A stretch of 47,438 bases of DNA from a virus. Positions 24,369-32,316 of the stretch are shown here, piece by piece. Positions within the stretch are counted from its first letter, which is position 1. Every line of letters begins with the position of its first letter. The translations under genes were made by a program, and so were the position numbers. The DNA lies in the IMG/VR virus record IMGVR_UViG_3300020165_000031, positions 1-47,438 of that record. One strand, 5' to 3'. The notes under the pieces are model-generated. The model had not been told where the DNA came from. It did no database searches and saw only the letters and a program-made list of their open reading frames with translations.

Positions 24369-25091
24369 ATGAAAAAAATTCTAGTATTATTAGTACTCCT
24401 TTCTGGATGTGCTTCTTATCAATTAGCACCAGTAGACAAATGTTGTGAAACTGATGTAGTTTATTTAGAAGATATAAAAAATGGAACTACAGTATTTTCA
24501 ATTTTAGACTTTAACACTATTACGTTAGACTTTAAAACAGACTTTTATAGACATTCTGATTGGTATCGGGGTAGAACTTATGGTTATTGGGGGAATAGAC
24601 CATTGTGGATGGATTTTGGTAATTATTATTCTTTTTACAATCCTTACTATTCTTTTAATAGACCTTGGAATTATTGGGATTGGTACATGAGACCTTGGAG
24701 ACCATACCAACACAATCAGTGGTCTTGGTATAATGGGCCCTTTAATAATCAAGGTTATAATGTTGTTTATAATTCAAGTAGAAGAGGTAATACTATGAGT
24801 ATAAAAAATAAAATAGCACAATCCTCAATAATATCATCAACTAGACCAAGAGTTAATAACACTACTCCAGTAATTATAAATAAACCTATACAGAATAATA
24901 CTAAACCTATTATTAGAAATAATAACAAACCAAATTACAATAATACTAAACCAGTATATAATAGACCCGTTATAAACAATAGTAGACCTATTATAAACAA
25001 TAGTAGACCAATTAATAACAGTAGACCTGTTATAAATAATAATTCAAGAACTACGCGTAGTAACAAAAAATCTGGTAGAAATCCCCGCTAA
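24369..25091 (+). CDS. Lipoprotein with aromatic and NNSRP-repeat domains
   Basis: The first 14 residues are a lipoprotein signal with lipobox LLSGC (Cys14), so the protein is lipid-anchored, in Bacteroidetes often at the outer membrane. Residues about 60-130 are extremely rich in Tyr, Trp, Phe, Pro and Asn (for example WYRGRTYGYWGNRP). The C-terminal 90 residues are low-complexity repeats of Asn-Asn-Ser-Arg-Pro and Lys-Pro-Ile-x-N-N type and end in basic residues. Such lipoproteins in phages can block adsorption or DNA entry of other phages; that role here is inference. The repeats make the sequence positively charged. Confidence 0.72.
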   Translation: MKKILVLLVLLSGCASYQLAPVDKCCETDVVYLEDIKNGTTVFSILDFNTITLDFKTDFYRHSDWYRGRTYGYWGNRPLWMDFGNYYSFYNPYYSFNRPWNYWDWYMRPWRPYQHNQWSWYNGPFNNQGYNVVYNSSRRGNTMSIKNKIAQSSIISSTRPRVNNTTPVIINKPIQNNTKPIIRNNNKPNYNNTKPVYNRPVINNSRPIINNSRPINNSRPVINNNSRTTRSNKKSGRNPR

Positions 25092-25095
25092 AATA

Positions 25096-25129
25096 TTTGG
25101 AGAAGCAAGAAAGGGTTCGTATATTTAGG
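25096..25129 (+). promoter_or_regulatory. Promoter P5
   Basis: TTTGG (25096-25100) and TTCGTATATTTAGG (25116-25129), 20-nt offset, followed by the leader TATAAATAAAGG and the ATG at 25150. The spacer AGAAGCAAGAAAGGG has no hairpin. Confidence 0.75.
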
Positions 25130-25149
25130 TATAAATAAAGGTAACACAT

Positions 25150-25587
25150 ATGGCACTCTGGAAATTTACAAATTTAAATAAACACGGAAATACTAGGTCT
25201 AGAATTATCTATAGACCTGATGGTAAAGCATTTGGTTTTAATCCTAAGGGATTAGGTTCATTTGTTAATGTTCAAATGTTTAAATATGAACATAAACATG
25301 AAATAATTCCTCCTTCATTAGTAGTATTAAATGGTAAAAAATATATTGTACCAACATGGAAAGAAGTAGATCCAAATACTACTCTAAAGGATATTCAATG
25401 GGTTAAACCAAAACCAAAAGTAAAAAGAAGTAAAACAGTTGTTAAAACTTTTAACAGTGGTAGTAGTGATGCTATTTATACAACTAAATTCTACCCAGAT
25501 TCAGGAAAATATTTTTGTGATTGTCCTGGTTCTTGGAGATCGTTTGGTAATTGTAAACATATAAAACAAATGAGAAATGAAAAATAA
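25150..25587 (+). CDS. SWIM zinc-finger protein
   Basis: A 145-residue protein. The C-terminal FCDCPGSWRSFGNCKHIK supplies Cys123, Cys125, Cys135 and His137, the CxCxnCxH pattern of the SWIM domain, which binds DNA or proteins. The N-terminal part is beta-rich with a KPKPKVKRSK linker near 86-95. Partner proteins are unknown. The stop overlaps the next small gene by 11 bp. Confidence 0.78.
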   Translation: MALWKFTNLNKHGNTRSRIIYRPDGKAFGFNPKGLGSFVNVQMFKYEHKHEIIPPSLVVLNGKKYIVPTWKEVDPNTTLKDIQWVKPKPKVKRSKTVVKTFNSGSSDAIYTTKFYPDSGKYFCDCPGSWRSFGNCKHIKQMRNEK

Positions 25588-25747
25588 TAAAGAATTTTTA
25601 ACTGATATAGAAGAAGATAATAAATATAGACAAGGTAGAACTAGAAAACAATATGAATCATCATCTAAGGGAGCAGGTATTTCATGGGGTATGTTAGGTT
25701 TAATTTCTATATGTTATGTTATTTATTATCTAATTAAATTATTTTAA
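25577..25747 (+). CDS. Small single-pass membrane protein (56 aa)
   Basis: A 56-codon frame, ATG 25577 to TAA 25747. A charged N-terminal part (DIEEDNKYRQGRTRKQYE) is followed by one hydrophobic helix (SWGMLGLISICYVIYYLI). It overlaps the SWIM gene by 11 bp and ends one base before the next ATG. Function unknown. Confidence 0.6.
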   Translation: MKNNKEFLTDIEEDNKYRQGRTRKQYESSSKGAGISWGMLGLISICYVIYYLIKLF

Positions 25748-25748
25748 A

Positions 25749-26159
25749 ATGAGTAGAGGTAGACCATCTGAACAAACCGAAATAAGGAGAAAATATGAAT
25801 TAACTTTTCATGAAGTTCCTACAAAACCTGAATTAGGTGAAACATCAATTTGGTATTTTGATTTAGATAAAGCACCTAATGGACCTTATAAGGTAGAAGT
25901 CAAACATCCTAGGGGATTTAAACCACCTAAAATTAAAATTGAAAAGGGTAGAAAGTATAATAATCTACCAGTTGTGTTAGTTTTTAAAACATCTAATAGA
26001 AGTAATGCCAAAACTAAAATGAAAGTTTATAGAAATACAAACGTAGATTTCGTTAATTCTTGCGCCAAACTCCCAGGAGTTCCTGAAAAAGCTGAAATAT
26101 TACATTTATCGGTTGGTGAAAATTTTATTGAAAAATATAAACAGGAATATAATCTTTAA
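25749..26159 (+). CDS. Hypothetical phage protein
   Basis: A 136-residue basic protein, beginning SRGRPSEQTEIRRKYE, with a beta-rich middle and several lysine clusters. No catalytic motif is seen. Family not recognised. Confidence 0.65.
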   Translation: MSRGRPSEQTEIRRKYELTFHEVPTKPELGETSIWYFDLDKAPNGPYKVEVKHPRGFKPPKIKIEKGRKYNNLPVVLVFKTSNRSNAKTKMKVYRNTNVDFVNSCAKLPGVPEKAEILHLSVGENFIEKYKQEYNL

Positions 26160-26183
26160 TATGTATAATAAAAGAATAAGATA

Positions 26184-26882
26184 ATGGCAACAAGAGCACT
26201 TATAGGATTTATTGATGATGATAGACAATTTGTCTCTACTTATAATCATTATGATGGATATCCTGAATATTTAGGTAAAGCACTAGATAAATATTTTAAT
26301 GACAGAGAAGCAGCTGAAAGAGTTGCTAGCACAGGTTATATTTCTTCAATAGATATAGAAGATGGTTCAATAGAATCAAAATATAATGAAGAACCAGATT
26401 ACAAAGTACTTGACGGTGATCCTTATGAAGCAGGTATTGCAATAGGAGAAAAAGTAGATGAGTACGGAGGTGATTATGGATATGTTTGGTTTGATGGTAA
26501 GTGGCACTCAGTCAAAAATGCTGGAATAGCTAACATGGCTAAAGCATTAGAAGATAAATTAGATGATGGTGGTAAAACTTTTATGTCAATAGATGAAAAT
26601 AAAGAAGAAGATATTATGAAAGAAGGTTATGAAGCAAAATGGGCACAATTTCTATCAGAAGGTAAAAAAGTAGATTTTGATGTCATAGAAAAATATATAG
26701 AAAAAGAAACAACAGGAGAAGATCTTCAAGGTAAGCAGTTTGTAAACTTTGGTTTAGATGCTTATATGGATTCTCTTAAAAGAGACTTTGCTCAAGGCAG
26801 AGGTGATGACTACATAGATTATGAAATGGACGATTATGTTGAAGATTTCGAAAATTATGTAGCAGATAAAATGGATTCTTAA
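26184..26882 (+). CDS. Conserved phage protein (ATRALIGF/YNHYDGYPE family)
   Basis: A 232-residue acidic protein. The N-terminal ATRALIGFIDDDRQFVSTYN followed by HYDGYPEYLGKAL is a pattern I recall in many marine T4-like phage genomes; no function is assigned. The C-terminal half is rich in Asp and Glu. The downstream 153 bp are noncoding and highly structured. Confidence 0.72.
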   Translation: MATRALIGFIDDDRQFVSTYNHYDGYPEYLGKALDKYFNDREAAERVASTGYISSIDIEDGSIESKYNEEPDYKVLDGDPYEAGIAIGEKVDEYGGDYGYVWFDGKWHSVKNAGIANMAKALEDKLDDGGKTFMSIDENKEEDIMKEGYEAKWAQFLSEGKKVDFDVIEKYIEKETTGEDLQGKQFVNFGLDAYMDSLKRDFAQGRGDDYIDYEMDDYVEDFENYVADKMDS

Positions 26883-27035
26883 ACAACCTGTTATCTTAGG
26901 TTGGATCCAATGGTCAAATTTATTATCGTTCCCGTTCGACATTTGAAAAATGTATTGTCGGCTACGATAAGTTATCCAAAGTAGTTGGCCACTACGTTTT
27001 CAAATTAAATTAAATTATTAACCAAAATCAAAAAA
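26883..27035 (+). promoter_or_regulatory. Structured noncoding leader before outer-membrane gene
   Basis: No reading frame fits. The 153 bp carry the perfect palindrome TTGGATCCAA (26901-26910), a long-range pair TTATCGT (26923-26929) with ACGATAA (26964-26970) enclosing CGACA (26937-26941) with TGTCG (26956-26960), and a hairpin GTAGT-TGGCC-ACTAC (26981-26995) followed by GTTTT. GC content is higher than around it. It may be a structured 5' leader, a terminator for the upstream operon, or a small RNA. The usual phage promoter motif is absent. Confidence 0.5.
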
Positions 27036-27458
27036 ATGAAAAAAATGATTTTAACTCTAGCTTTAGGACTGCTAATTGCAGTTGGAGCTAACGCACAAGG
27101 AGTGCAAAATGCAAAAGGTGATTGGTACGTTGGTACTGGTGACATTGCAAATGTATCATGGACTGAATGGTCTTTAAGTCCTACAGTAGGATATGCTATA
27201 ACAGATGACCTTATGTTAGGTGCAAACATCTCTCAAGCAGATTCTTCTGAGGATGTAAGTTTAGATCTACATGCAAGATATTTCTACAAAGGATATTTTG
27301 CTTATGTAGCTACAGACGGACTAGACACAGATGGTATGAAACTTGGGGTAGGTAGAATGTTTTCTATCCATAAAGGAGTATTCCTTGATCCAAAAGTTGT
27401 ATATGATACATCAGCTAAAACTACTAACTTACAGTTAGGGTTTGGGTTGAAGTTTTAA
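27036..27458 (+). CDS. Small outer-membrane beta-barrel protein
   Basis: A 140-residue protein with a Sec signal (KKMILTLALGLLIAVGANAQ; cleavage probably after ANA at residue 20). The mature part alternates hydrophobic and polar residues in about eight strands (WSLSPTVGYAI, DLMLGANISQ, SLDLHARYFY, GYFAYVATDG and so on) and ends in the aromatic LGFGLKF, the usual BAM insertion signal. It resembles 8-strand outer-membrane proteins common in Bacteroidetes. In a phage it may be a moron altering the host surface. Its leader is unusual (structured, no standard promoter), which suggests separate regulation. Confidence 0.75.
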   Translation: MKKMILTLALGLLIAVGANAQGVQNAKGDWYVGTGDIANVSWTEWSLSPTVGYAITDDLMLGANISQADSSEDVSLDLHARYFYKGYFAYVATDGLDTDGMKLGVGRMFSIHKGVFLDPKVVYDTSAKTTNLQLGFGLKF

Positions 27459-27484
27459 TATTGTTTAACTTAAATTAAATTAAA

Positions 27485-27712
27485 ATGGAAAATGTAATTA
27501 AATATGTAACTGGATTCTTTGGTGGGTTGTTATCAATTATGATGGCAGTTGTACCTGTAGCAATCCTTTGGAATGTGTTAACAGGACAAACTATATTCGG
27601 TATGGATGTAGTTGCAAATCTAACAGCTCTAGTAGCTAGCTTCGGTGAAGGTGGGTTTGTAGGTCTAGTAGCACTAGTAATTTTAGCTAAATTCTTTATT
27701 GATAAGAAGTAA
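27485..27712 (+). CDS. Small two-helix membrane protein
   Basis: A 75-residue protein with two hydrophobic helices (about 10-33 and 46-70) separated by a short loop, and a KK C-terminus. The arrangement fits a class II holin-like or envelope protein, but there is no lysis gene next to it. It lies 26 bp downstream of the outer-membrane barrel gene and just before a strong terminator, so the two form a unit. Confidence 0.65.
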   Translation: MENVIKYVTGFFGGLLSIMMAVVPVAILWNVLTGQTIFGMDVVANLTALVASFGEGGFVGLVALVILAKFFIDKK

Positions 27713-27740
27713 GTTAAGGTTGAATTATCATGATAGAAAG

Positions 27741-27767
27741 AAAGGCGCCTTAATCGGCGCCTTTTTT
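27741..27767 (+). terminator. Strong intrinsic terminator
   Basis: GGCGCC (27744-27749), loop TTAATC, GGCGCC (27756-27761), then TTTTTT (27762-27767), with three A upstream pairing with T. It is the clearest Rho-independent terminator in the window and closes the barrel/membrane-protein unit. Confidence 0.93.
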
Positions 27768-27775
27768 ATTTTAAG

Positions 27776-27807
27776 TGTGGATAATTTAATAATATTTCGT
27801 ATATTGG
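27776..27807 (+). promoter_or_regulatory. Promoter P6 (degenerate)
   Basis: TGTGG (27776-27780) and TTCGTATATTGG (27796-27807), with the invariant 20-nt offset, directly after the terminator and before the ATG at 27830. Confidence 0.6.
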
Positions 27808-27829
27808 TGAAATACAAAAAGGTAAAAAT

Positions 27830-28180
27830 ATGATTGTTAAAGACTTATTAATTGGTGTAGCTATGTTTTTTATAGCTCATGTTCTAACATTTTTTCAATT
27901 GAATGGTCAATTTTTAAAAATGGATTGGTTTAGAAAAAATGAAATCCTAGTAGCAGCAGCAGGAATTATTTTATCGTTTTTTTATATTTGGGGGACTAAA
28001 TATACTGTTAGTGGGTTTGGTGGTATGCTTTGGCCTGCTAGATTTATAGGATTTGGTGTTGGTATGATTATTTATGCTATTGGAGTTAGTTATTATTTTA
28101 ATGAAGGGGTAACTCCAAAAACAGCAGTAAGTTTATGTTTAGCCTTACTTTTAATTTGCATTCAAGTACTTTGGAAATAA
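27830..28180 (+). CDS. Four-helix membrane protein
   Basis: A 116-residue protein with four hydrophobic helices (about 5-24, 38-56, 66-88 and 95-114). No family is recognised; small four-helix membrane proteins resemble DUF486/EamA-like units. The C-terminal end overlaps the next gene's assigned start by 46 bp. Confidence 0.62.
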   Translation: MIVKDLLIGVAMFFIAHVLTFFQLNGQFLKMDWFRKNEILVAAAGIILSFFYIWGTKYTVSGFGGMLWPARFIGFGVGMIIYAIGVSYYFNEGVTPKTAVSLCLALLLICIQVLWK

Positions 28181-28350
28181 ATAAAAAACAATACTTACTA
28201 GAAAATGGATGGTGGTCTCACTATCATCCTAATTGTTGGTTTGAGTCATCCAAAGATGAATTATCTGTTAAAGATGGTATTGTGGTTGGATTTAAACCTG
28301 AAAGTGAAGGTATAACATTAGAAGAAGCATATGAAAAAGCGAGAATATAG
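28135..28350 (+). CDS. Hypothetical protein (start uncertain)
   Basis: A 71-residue frame if begun at 28135, but this overlaps the preceding membrane gene by 46 bp. The conserved-looking part begins near KKQYLLENGWWSHYHPNCW. A TTG at 28171 would shorten the overlap. Function unknown. Confidence 0.5.
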   Translation: MFSLTFNLHSSTLEINKKQYLLENGWWSHYHPNCWFESSKDELSVKDGIVVGFKPESEGITLEEAYEKARI

Positions 28351-28462
28351 AGGTTGTGAATGGAATAGTCCCATTTATAGACAAATAGTAGCAGAAAAAA
28401 ATAAAAAAGAGGGTAAAACCGTAATAAAAGAATATAAAACAAAACGAGGAAAAAGAAGCTAA
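28331..28462 (+). CDS. Small basic ORF (43 aa)
   Basis: ATG 28331 to TAA 28462, overlapping the previous gene by 20 bp. The peptide begins KKREYRGCEWNSPIYRQIV and is lysine-rich at the end. A weak hairpin with AAGCT and AGCTT arms follows. Moderate support from spacing only. Confidence 0.45.
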   Translation: MKKREYRGCEWNSPIYRQIVAEKNKKEGKTVIKEYKTKRGKRS

Positions 28463-28504
28463 AAAGCTTTTCTACAAATAATATCCAGTTAATACGTATA
28501 TACA

Positions 28505-28726
28505 ATGATAACAGATTACTTAAAATATGTAAATGACCAAGCCTATGTGGTTAAGCGTGAGACGCCTACCCATATGTTTCATCAAAAAGGAAAAAATAAA
28601 TTAAATATGGAGCTTTTACAAGCATGGAGAGATTACCTTGGGTGTGATCACGTTTTGAGAACACAAACCCACTTTTTAATGTGTCAAACTATTCCCGAAG
28701 TGGAAATTATTGAAGACGATGAGTAA
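28505..28726 (+). CDS. Hypothetical phage protein
   Basis: A 73-residue protein with an alpha/beta character (LLQAWRDYLGCDHVLRTQTH). Preceded by TACGTATATACA close to the start, reminiscent of but not matching the promoter box. Function unknown. The stop overlaps the following ATG. Confidence 0.6.
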   Translation: MITDYLKYVNDQAYVVKRETPTHMFHQKGKNKLNMELLQAWRDYLGCDHVLRTQTHFLMCQTIPEVEIIEDDE

Positions 28727-28934
28727 AATTAAGTACAATGAGTATGATGATGAAATGAATCCATTTCATCCTTGCTTAGCCTGTGGACATGAAGAATTTA
28801 GTATGAATTGGGACACTGGATTATATGAGTGTAATAGTTGTGGGCTTGCTCTTGAAATAGAAGAGAAGAAAAATAAAAAACAAAAAACTCTAAAGAAATT
28901 TAGGGGGTTAAAAGAAGACGATGAAGTTTATTAA
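28719..28934 (+). CDS. Zinc-ribbon protein
   Basis: A small protein with CLACGHEE and CNSCGLAL cysteine pairs in a C4 ribbon, followed by a lysine-rich tail. I prefer the ATG at 28719 (ATGAGTAA overlapping the previous stop) over the ATG at 28710. 71 residues from that start. Similar to the zinc ribbons at 10674 and 20647 only in the motif. Confidence 0.65.
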   Translation: MSKIKYNEYDDEMNPFHPCLACGHEEFSMNWDTGLYECNSCGLALEIEEKKNKKQKTLKKFRGLKEDDEVY

Positions 28935-29235
28935 ATTTGTATTAATTTGGATAAGTCAACAGCTAGCTATTCCATTTTGGATGGTTGGTCACTTTCATCT
29001 ATCGGTGAATATGGGTATTTATGATGACGTAAAAATCCTTTTTGCTTCGCTTGGGATGAATGTTTTAGTAGCTATTGGGTTTTGGCTTGATTGGAAGCAG
29101 TGGTCTGCTCCTAAAACTGATCATATAAAGCCCCTGCAGCAGCAAATTACGCAAAACAGTAAGTCAATTACTAAAACATCAACAACTGTTAATAAAGTAA
29201 TTAATGAAATATCACAAATGAAAGTATATAAATGA
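28921..29235 (+). CDS. Membrane protein with C-terminal coiled coil
   Basis: A 104-residue protein with two hydrophobic segments (about 5-25 and 36-57) and a polar, Gln/Thr/Ser-rich helical tail with heptad character (PLQQQITQNSKSITKTS). This layout is seen in spanin-like or holin-associated proteins, but no lysis gene is adjacent. Overlaps neighbours by 14 and 4 bp. Confidence 0.6.
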   Translation: MKFIKFVLIWISQQLAIPFWMVGHFHLSVNMGIYDDVKILFASLGMNVLVAIGFWLDWKQWSAPKTDHIKPLQQQITQNSKSITKTSTTVNKVINEISQMKVYK

Positions 29236-29351
29236 GAAGTTGGATTTGGAGGAAATTTATAAAGAAATGGTTTTGGAATGAAGTGACTGAAATTAGTAAA
29301 ACGCAAAATCAGAGGGGATACATTAAAGATATGTTGAAGAAAAATGCGTAA
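29232..29351 (+). CDS. Small basic ORF (39 aa)
   Basis: ATG 29232 (overlapping the previous stop as ATGA) to TAA 29351. Trp-rich and basic (RSWIWRKFIKKWFWNEV), so it may be amphipathic and membrane-associated. Its stop lies 3 bp before the first promoter box of P7. Confidence 0.48.
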   Translation: MRSWIWRKFIKKWFWNEVTEISKTQNQRGYIKDMLKKNA

Positions 29352-29354
29352 AAA

Positions 29355-29388
29355 TTTGGCTTCCCAAGAAAGCTTTCGTATATTTACG
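29355..29388 (+). promoter_or_regulatory. Promoter P7 with spacer hairpin
   Basis: TTTGG (29355-29359) and TTCGTATATTTACG (29375-29388), 20-nt offset. TTGG pairs with CCAA (29364-29367) and the palindrome GAAAGCTTTC (29368-29377) follows. It begins the ligase-to-glycan operon, which has no further copy until 38.07 kb. The leader has TATAAATAAGG. Confidence 0.78.
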
Positions 29389-29438
29389 TATAAATAAGGT
29401 GCAGAAAGCACAAATACTAATTAAAATTAATAAAGGTT

Positions 29439-29678
29439 ATGAATGAATTCATTTATGAAGAAATGCAAAAGAACGAGAAGTTCGAGAAACTAATTAACAC
29501 TAAACTCTATCTAACTAAGGAAGAAGCCGATTTTTGTATTGGTTGGGACCCTCAGTGTCATGATGAGATTTTTTATCAAGAGGAAAATAAATTCCTAAAT
29601 ATCAAATGTTGGGAAGGAATGGAAAAATCAGGTGAAATGGATGAATTTCTATTGGATCCACTTAATACACCTTGCTAA
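29439..29678 (+). CDS. Hypothetical protein upstream of ligase
   Basis: A 79-residue acidic protein (IGWDPQCHDEIFYQEENKF). Preceded by AATAAAGGTTATG, the recurring translation start context. The stop TAA shares its last A with the ligase ATG. Family not recognised. Confidence 0.65.
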   Translation: MNEFIYEEMQKNEKFEKLINTKLYLTKEEADFCIGWDPQCHDEIFYQEENKFLNIKCWEGMEKSGEMDEFLLDPLNTPC

Positions 29679-30952
29679 TGATTGAAGTTAAAAAATTTGT
29701 AGATAAAATGAGATCTACGTCGAGTAGCAACGATAAAGTTGCGATTATAGCGCAAAGTAATGCGTTTATACATGAGGTACTTGAAGCTACATATAACCCC
29801 TACAAACAATATTACGTTACAAGTAAAACGTGTAAGAAAAATTCGGGGTTGATGAAGTATAATACTTATCAAACTATATTTGAATTGTTAAATGACTTAA
29901 GTAGTAGAAATAAAACAGGTCATGATGCAATTGCTGCTGTAAATGGTTTTATTATGGCTAATGCTAATCAAGAGTATAAAGAGATTATTTACAACATCAT
30001 TGATAAAGATCTTAAGATTAGATGTGGAGCTAAAGTAATTAATAAAGCTGTTTCTAATTTAATTCCAGAATTTAATGTAACATTAGCTCAAGAATATAAG
30101 GGTAAATGTGATTGGAATGATGAGTGGTATGCTTCTAGAAAGTTAGATGGTGTTCGTTGTTTAGCTCGAGTTGACTCAGAAGGTAAATGTACATTATTTA
30201 GTAGAACTGGTAAAGAATTTACTACTCTAAATAAGGTAAAAGAAGCCATTGAAAAAACCGGTATTATAAATGTTACATTTGATGGTGAAATTTGTTTGAT
30301 GGATGATAATGGTAATGAGGATTTTCAAGGTATAATGAAAGAACTTAGACGTAAAGATCATCAAATTGAAAATCCAATATTTTTAATGTTTGATATGTTA
30401 AATAATTGGGAGTTTGATAATGGTAAAGGTGATACTCCTTTAAATTTAAGGCTTCAAACATTAAGAGGATGGTTTAATGGTAGATTTATTGATAATAATA
30501 TTTTACGTTATTTAGATCAATTTCAAATAACAGGTGACGACCATTTTGAAACATGGAATAAAATGTCAGCTGAAAACGGTTGGGAAGGATTTATGTTACG
30601 TAAAAATGTAGGTTATGAAGGTAAACGTACTAAAAATTTAGTTAAAGTTAAGAAATTCTTCGACGCTGAGTATGAAGTATTAGGTTGGGATATTGATACA
30701 CATGAAGTGGTTAGAGATGGTAAGTCAGAATCAATGACTATGTTATCACAAGTATGGATTGAACATAAAGGCCATATTGTAAAAGTTGGCAGTGGATTCA
30801 CTCAGGATCAACGTTTAGAATATATGGATGGTTCAATTGTTGGTAAATTAATTACTGTTCAGTATTTTGAAGAGACAAAAAATGATAAAGGGGGCATTTC
30901 ATTAAGGTTTCCTACAGTAAAACATATTTACGAAAAAGAAAGAGATTGTTAA
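29678..30952 (+). CDS. 30: ATP-dependent DNA ligase (T4 gp30-like)
   Basis: Seals nicks using ATP. The product from the ATG at 29678 has 424 residues (T4 gp30: 487). The nucleotidyltransferase motif I appears as SRKLDGVRC with the adenylated Lys155; FDGEICLMD corresponds to motif III, EGFMLRK to motif IV, and VKVKKFFDAEYEVLGW to motif V and the OB-fold entry; the C-terminal OB domain follows. A TTG two codons upstream is not needed: ATG overlaps the previous stop. The first part (29690-29850) is richer in GC than the rest. Confidence 0.93.
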   Translation: MIEVKKFVDKMRSTSSSNDKVAIIAQSNAFIHEVLEATYNPYKQYYVTSKTCKKNSGLMKYNTYQTIFELLNDLSSRNKTGHDAIAAVNGFIMANANQEYKEIIYNIIDKDLKIRCGAKVINKAVSNLIPEFNVTLAQEYKGKCDWNDEWYASRKLDGVRCLARVDSEGKCTLFSRTGKEFTTLNKVKEAIEKTGIINVTFDGEICLMDDNGNEDFQGIMKELRRKDHQIENPIFLMFDMLNNWEFDNGKGDTPLNLRLQTLRGWFNGRFIDNNILRYLDQFQITGDDHFETWNKMSAENGWEGFMLRKNVGYEGKRTKNLVKVKKFFDAEYEVLGWDIDTHEVVRDGKSESMTMLSQVWIEHKGHIVKVGSGFTQDQRLEYMDGSIVGKLITVQYFEETKNDKGGISLRFPTVKHIYEKERDC

Positions 30953-31050
30953 TGGAAGAAATAGATGCAATGTTAAATAGATGGATTCACAATTCTATTG
31001 TTAGAAAACAATTAAGAGATTTGATTATAAAAGCATTAAATGAAAGATAA
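30952..31050 (+). CDS. Tiny ORF (32 aa) after ligase
   Basis: ATG 30952, sharing its A with the ligase TAA, to TAA 31050. The peptide is helical (MLNRWIHNSIVRKQLRDLI). The next gene starts at 31040, overlapping by 11 bp. Support is only from tight spacing. Confidence 0.4.
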   Translation: MEEIDAMLNRWIHNSIVRKQLRDLIIKALNER

Positions 31051-31513
31051 AGTATTAGATTATATTAAATATGTGTTAGAAGTACCTAGAGATGAATATA
31101 ATGGTATGCCTACTTGCCCTTTTGCTAAAAAAGAACGTGAAGATGACCAAATTTACATAGATACTTTAAATAGTAATAATGATTTTATAATTTGTATGCA
31201 TAATTTTGTAAAATCTGGTAAGAATTCAGCAGTTTTTATAAATGATATTGATTTAAGTGAAAAAGACACTAAAAAATATCAAAAATTTCTAAATAACATA
31301 TTAAAAGCATTAGATTTAGGTAATTGGAAGGCATTATGCATAAATCCCAATGATAATTTAGAAGTAGATGGATTTAATGCTAGATCATTAGCTCCTTGTT
31401 TTATGGTTTTGATAAACGATAAAAAGGACATATATTATGCACATAAAAGTATGAAAAACACAAAGTACTATGATAAAATGGATAGTAAATATAAAAAGTA
31501 TTTAGGATTATGA
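31040..31513 (+). CDS. Hypothetical protein with PRDEYNGMPTCPFAK motif
   Basis: A 157-residue protein. The N-terminal YIKYVLEVPRDEYNGMPTCP and following FAKKERED resemble proteins seen in other marine phages, function unknown. A later region has DLGNWKALCINPNDNLEVDG. Coupled to the next gene by 4 bp overlap. Confidence 0.65.
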   Translation: MKDKVLDYIKYVLEVPRDEYNGMPTCPFAKKEREDDQIYIDTLNSNNDFIICMHNFVKSGKNSAVFINDIDLSEKDTKKYQKFLNNILKALDLGNWKALCINPNDNLEVDGFNARSLAPCFMVLINDKKDIYYAHKSMKNTKYYDKMDSKYKKYLGL

Positions 31514-32316
31514 ATAAAGAAAAGTTTTTTGATTGGTTAGATGGGCATTTAAGTGCTTTAGAGTTAAAAAATATTGACTCTTGTAGTGTATCTACTATAA
31601 GGAAAAAAATGAATACAATGTCACTTCAAAAATATGCTAAAAAAGTATATAGTCAAAATGGTGAAGATGGTATTACTATGAAGTTAATTGAATTGTTATA
31701 TAATGACCCCACAAACAAAAAGTATGTTGAATTTGGAGTTGAAAGTGGTGAGGAGTGTAATACAAGGGTATTATATGAAAATTATGGGTGGAATGGTTTG
31801 ATGATGGATGGAACTTATTATAATACTTTTAAAAACTTACAATTAGAATTTATAACTAAAGAAAATATTTTAGAATTATTTAAAAAATATGAAGTACCTA
31901 AAAATATTAATTTATTAGGGGTTGATATTGATATGAATGATTGGTATGTACTTAAAGAAATAATTAAGGAATATACAGCTGATATTATTATTGTAGAATA
32001 TAACGCTATTATACCCCCTACAGAAGCCAAAGTTGTTTCTTATGATCCAACACAAACTTGGGATGGAACAGATTATTTTGGTGCTTCTCTATTAGCTTAT
32101 AATAGATTATTAGAACCAGAAGGTTATATTTTAGTATGTACTGATCCTAGAGGAGTAAATGCTTTTTTTGTTAAAACATCTCTATTAGAAGAAAGAAACA
32201 TTGAATTTGAAAATATGGGGGATGTTGAAAAATTATACACTAAACCAAATTATCAAAAAAGAAGGGATGGGGTACATAGAAAAGATGATAAAAATAGAGA
32301 ATATATAAAATTATAA
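31510..32316 (+). CDS. FkbM-related methyltransferase-like protein
   Basis: A 268-residue protein. YSQNGEDGI (47-55), VEFGVESGEECNTR (73-86) and YGWNGLMMDG (92-101) are typical of a subgroup of FkbM/SAM methyltransferase-like proteins often found in sugar gene clusters. The later GVDIDMNDWYVL and IIIVEYNA support a Rossmann fold. It starts the second glycan block. Substrate unknown. Confidence 0.7.
   Translation: MNKEKFFDWLDGHLSALELKNIDSCSVSTIRKKMNTMSLQKYAKKVYSQNGEDGITMKLIELLYNDPTNKKYVEFGVESGEECNTRVLYENYGWNGLMMDGTYYNTFKNLQLEFITKENILELFKKYEVPKNINLLGVDIDMNDWYVLKEIIKEYTADIIIVEYNAIIPPTEAKVVSYDPTQTWDGTDYFGASLLAYNRLLEPEGYILVCTDPRGVNAFFVKTSLLEERNIEFENMGDVEKLYTKPNYQKRRDGVHRKDDKNREYIKL

Noticed and set aside
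25129-25140. T4 late promoter TATAAATA at 25.1, 29.4 and 45.5 kb
   Set aside because: The match is part of the leader after the main promoter box (TATTTAGG then TATAAATAAA) and occurs only where that leader is so spelled; no independent support.
28493-28504. Promoter before 28505 (TACGTATATACA)
   Set aside because: Only part of the second box is present and no TTTGG lies 20 nt upstream.
29672-29677. TTG start for the DNA ligase
   Set aside because: The ATG two codons later overlaps the previous stop exactly as in other gene pairs, so it is preferred.
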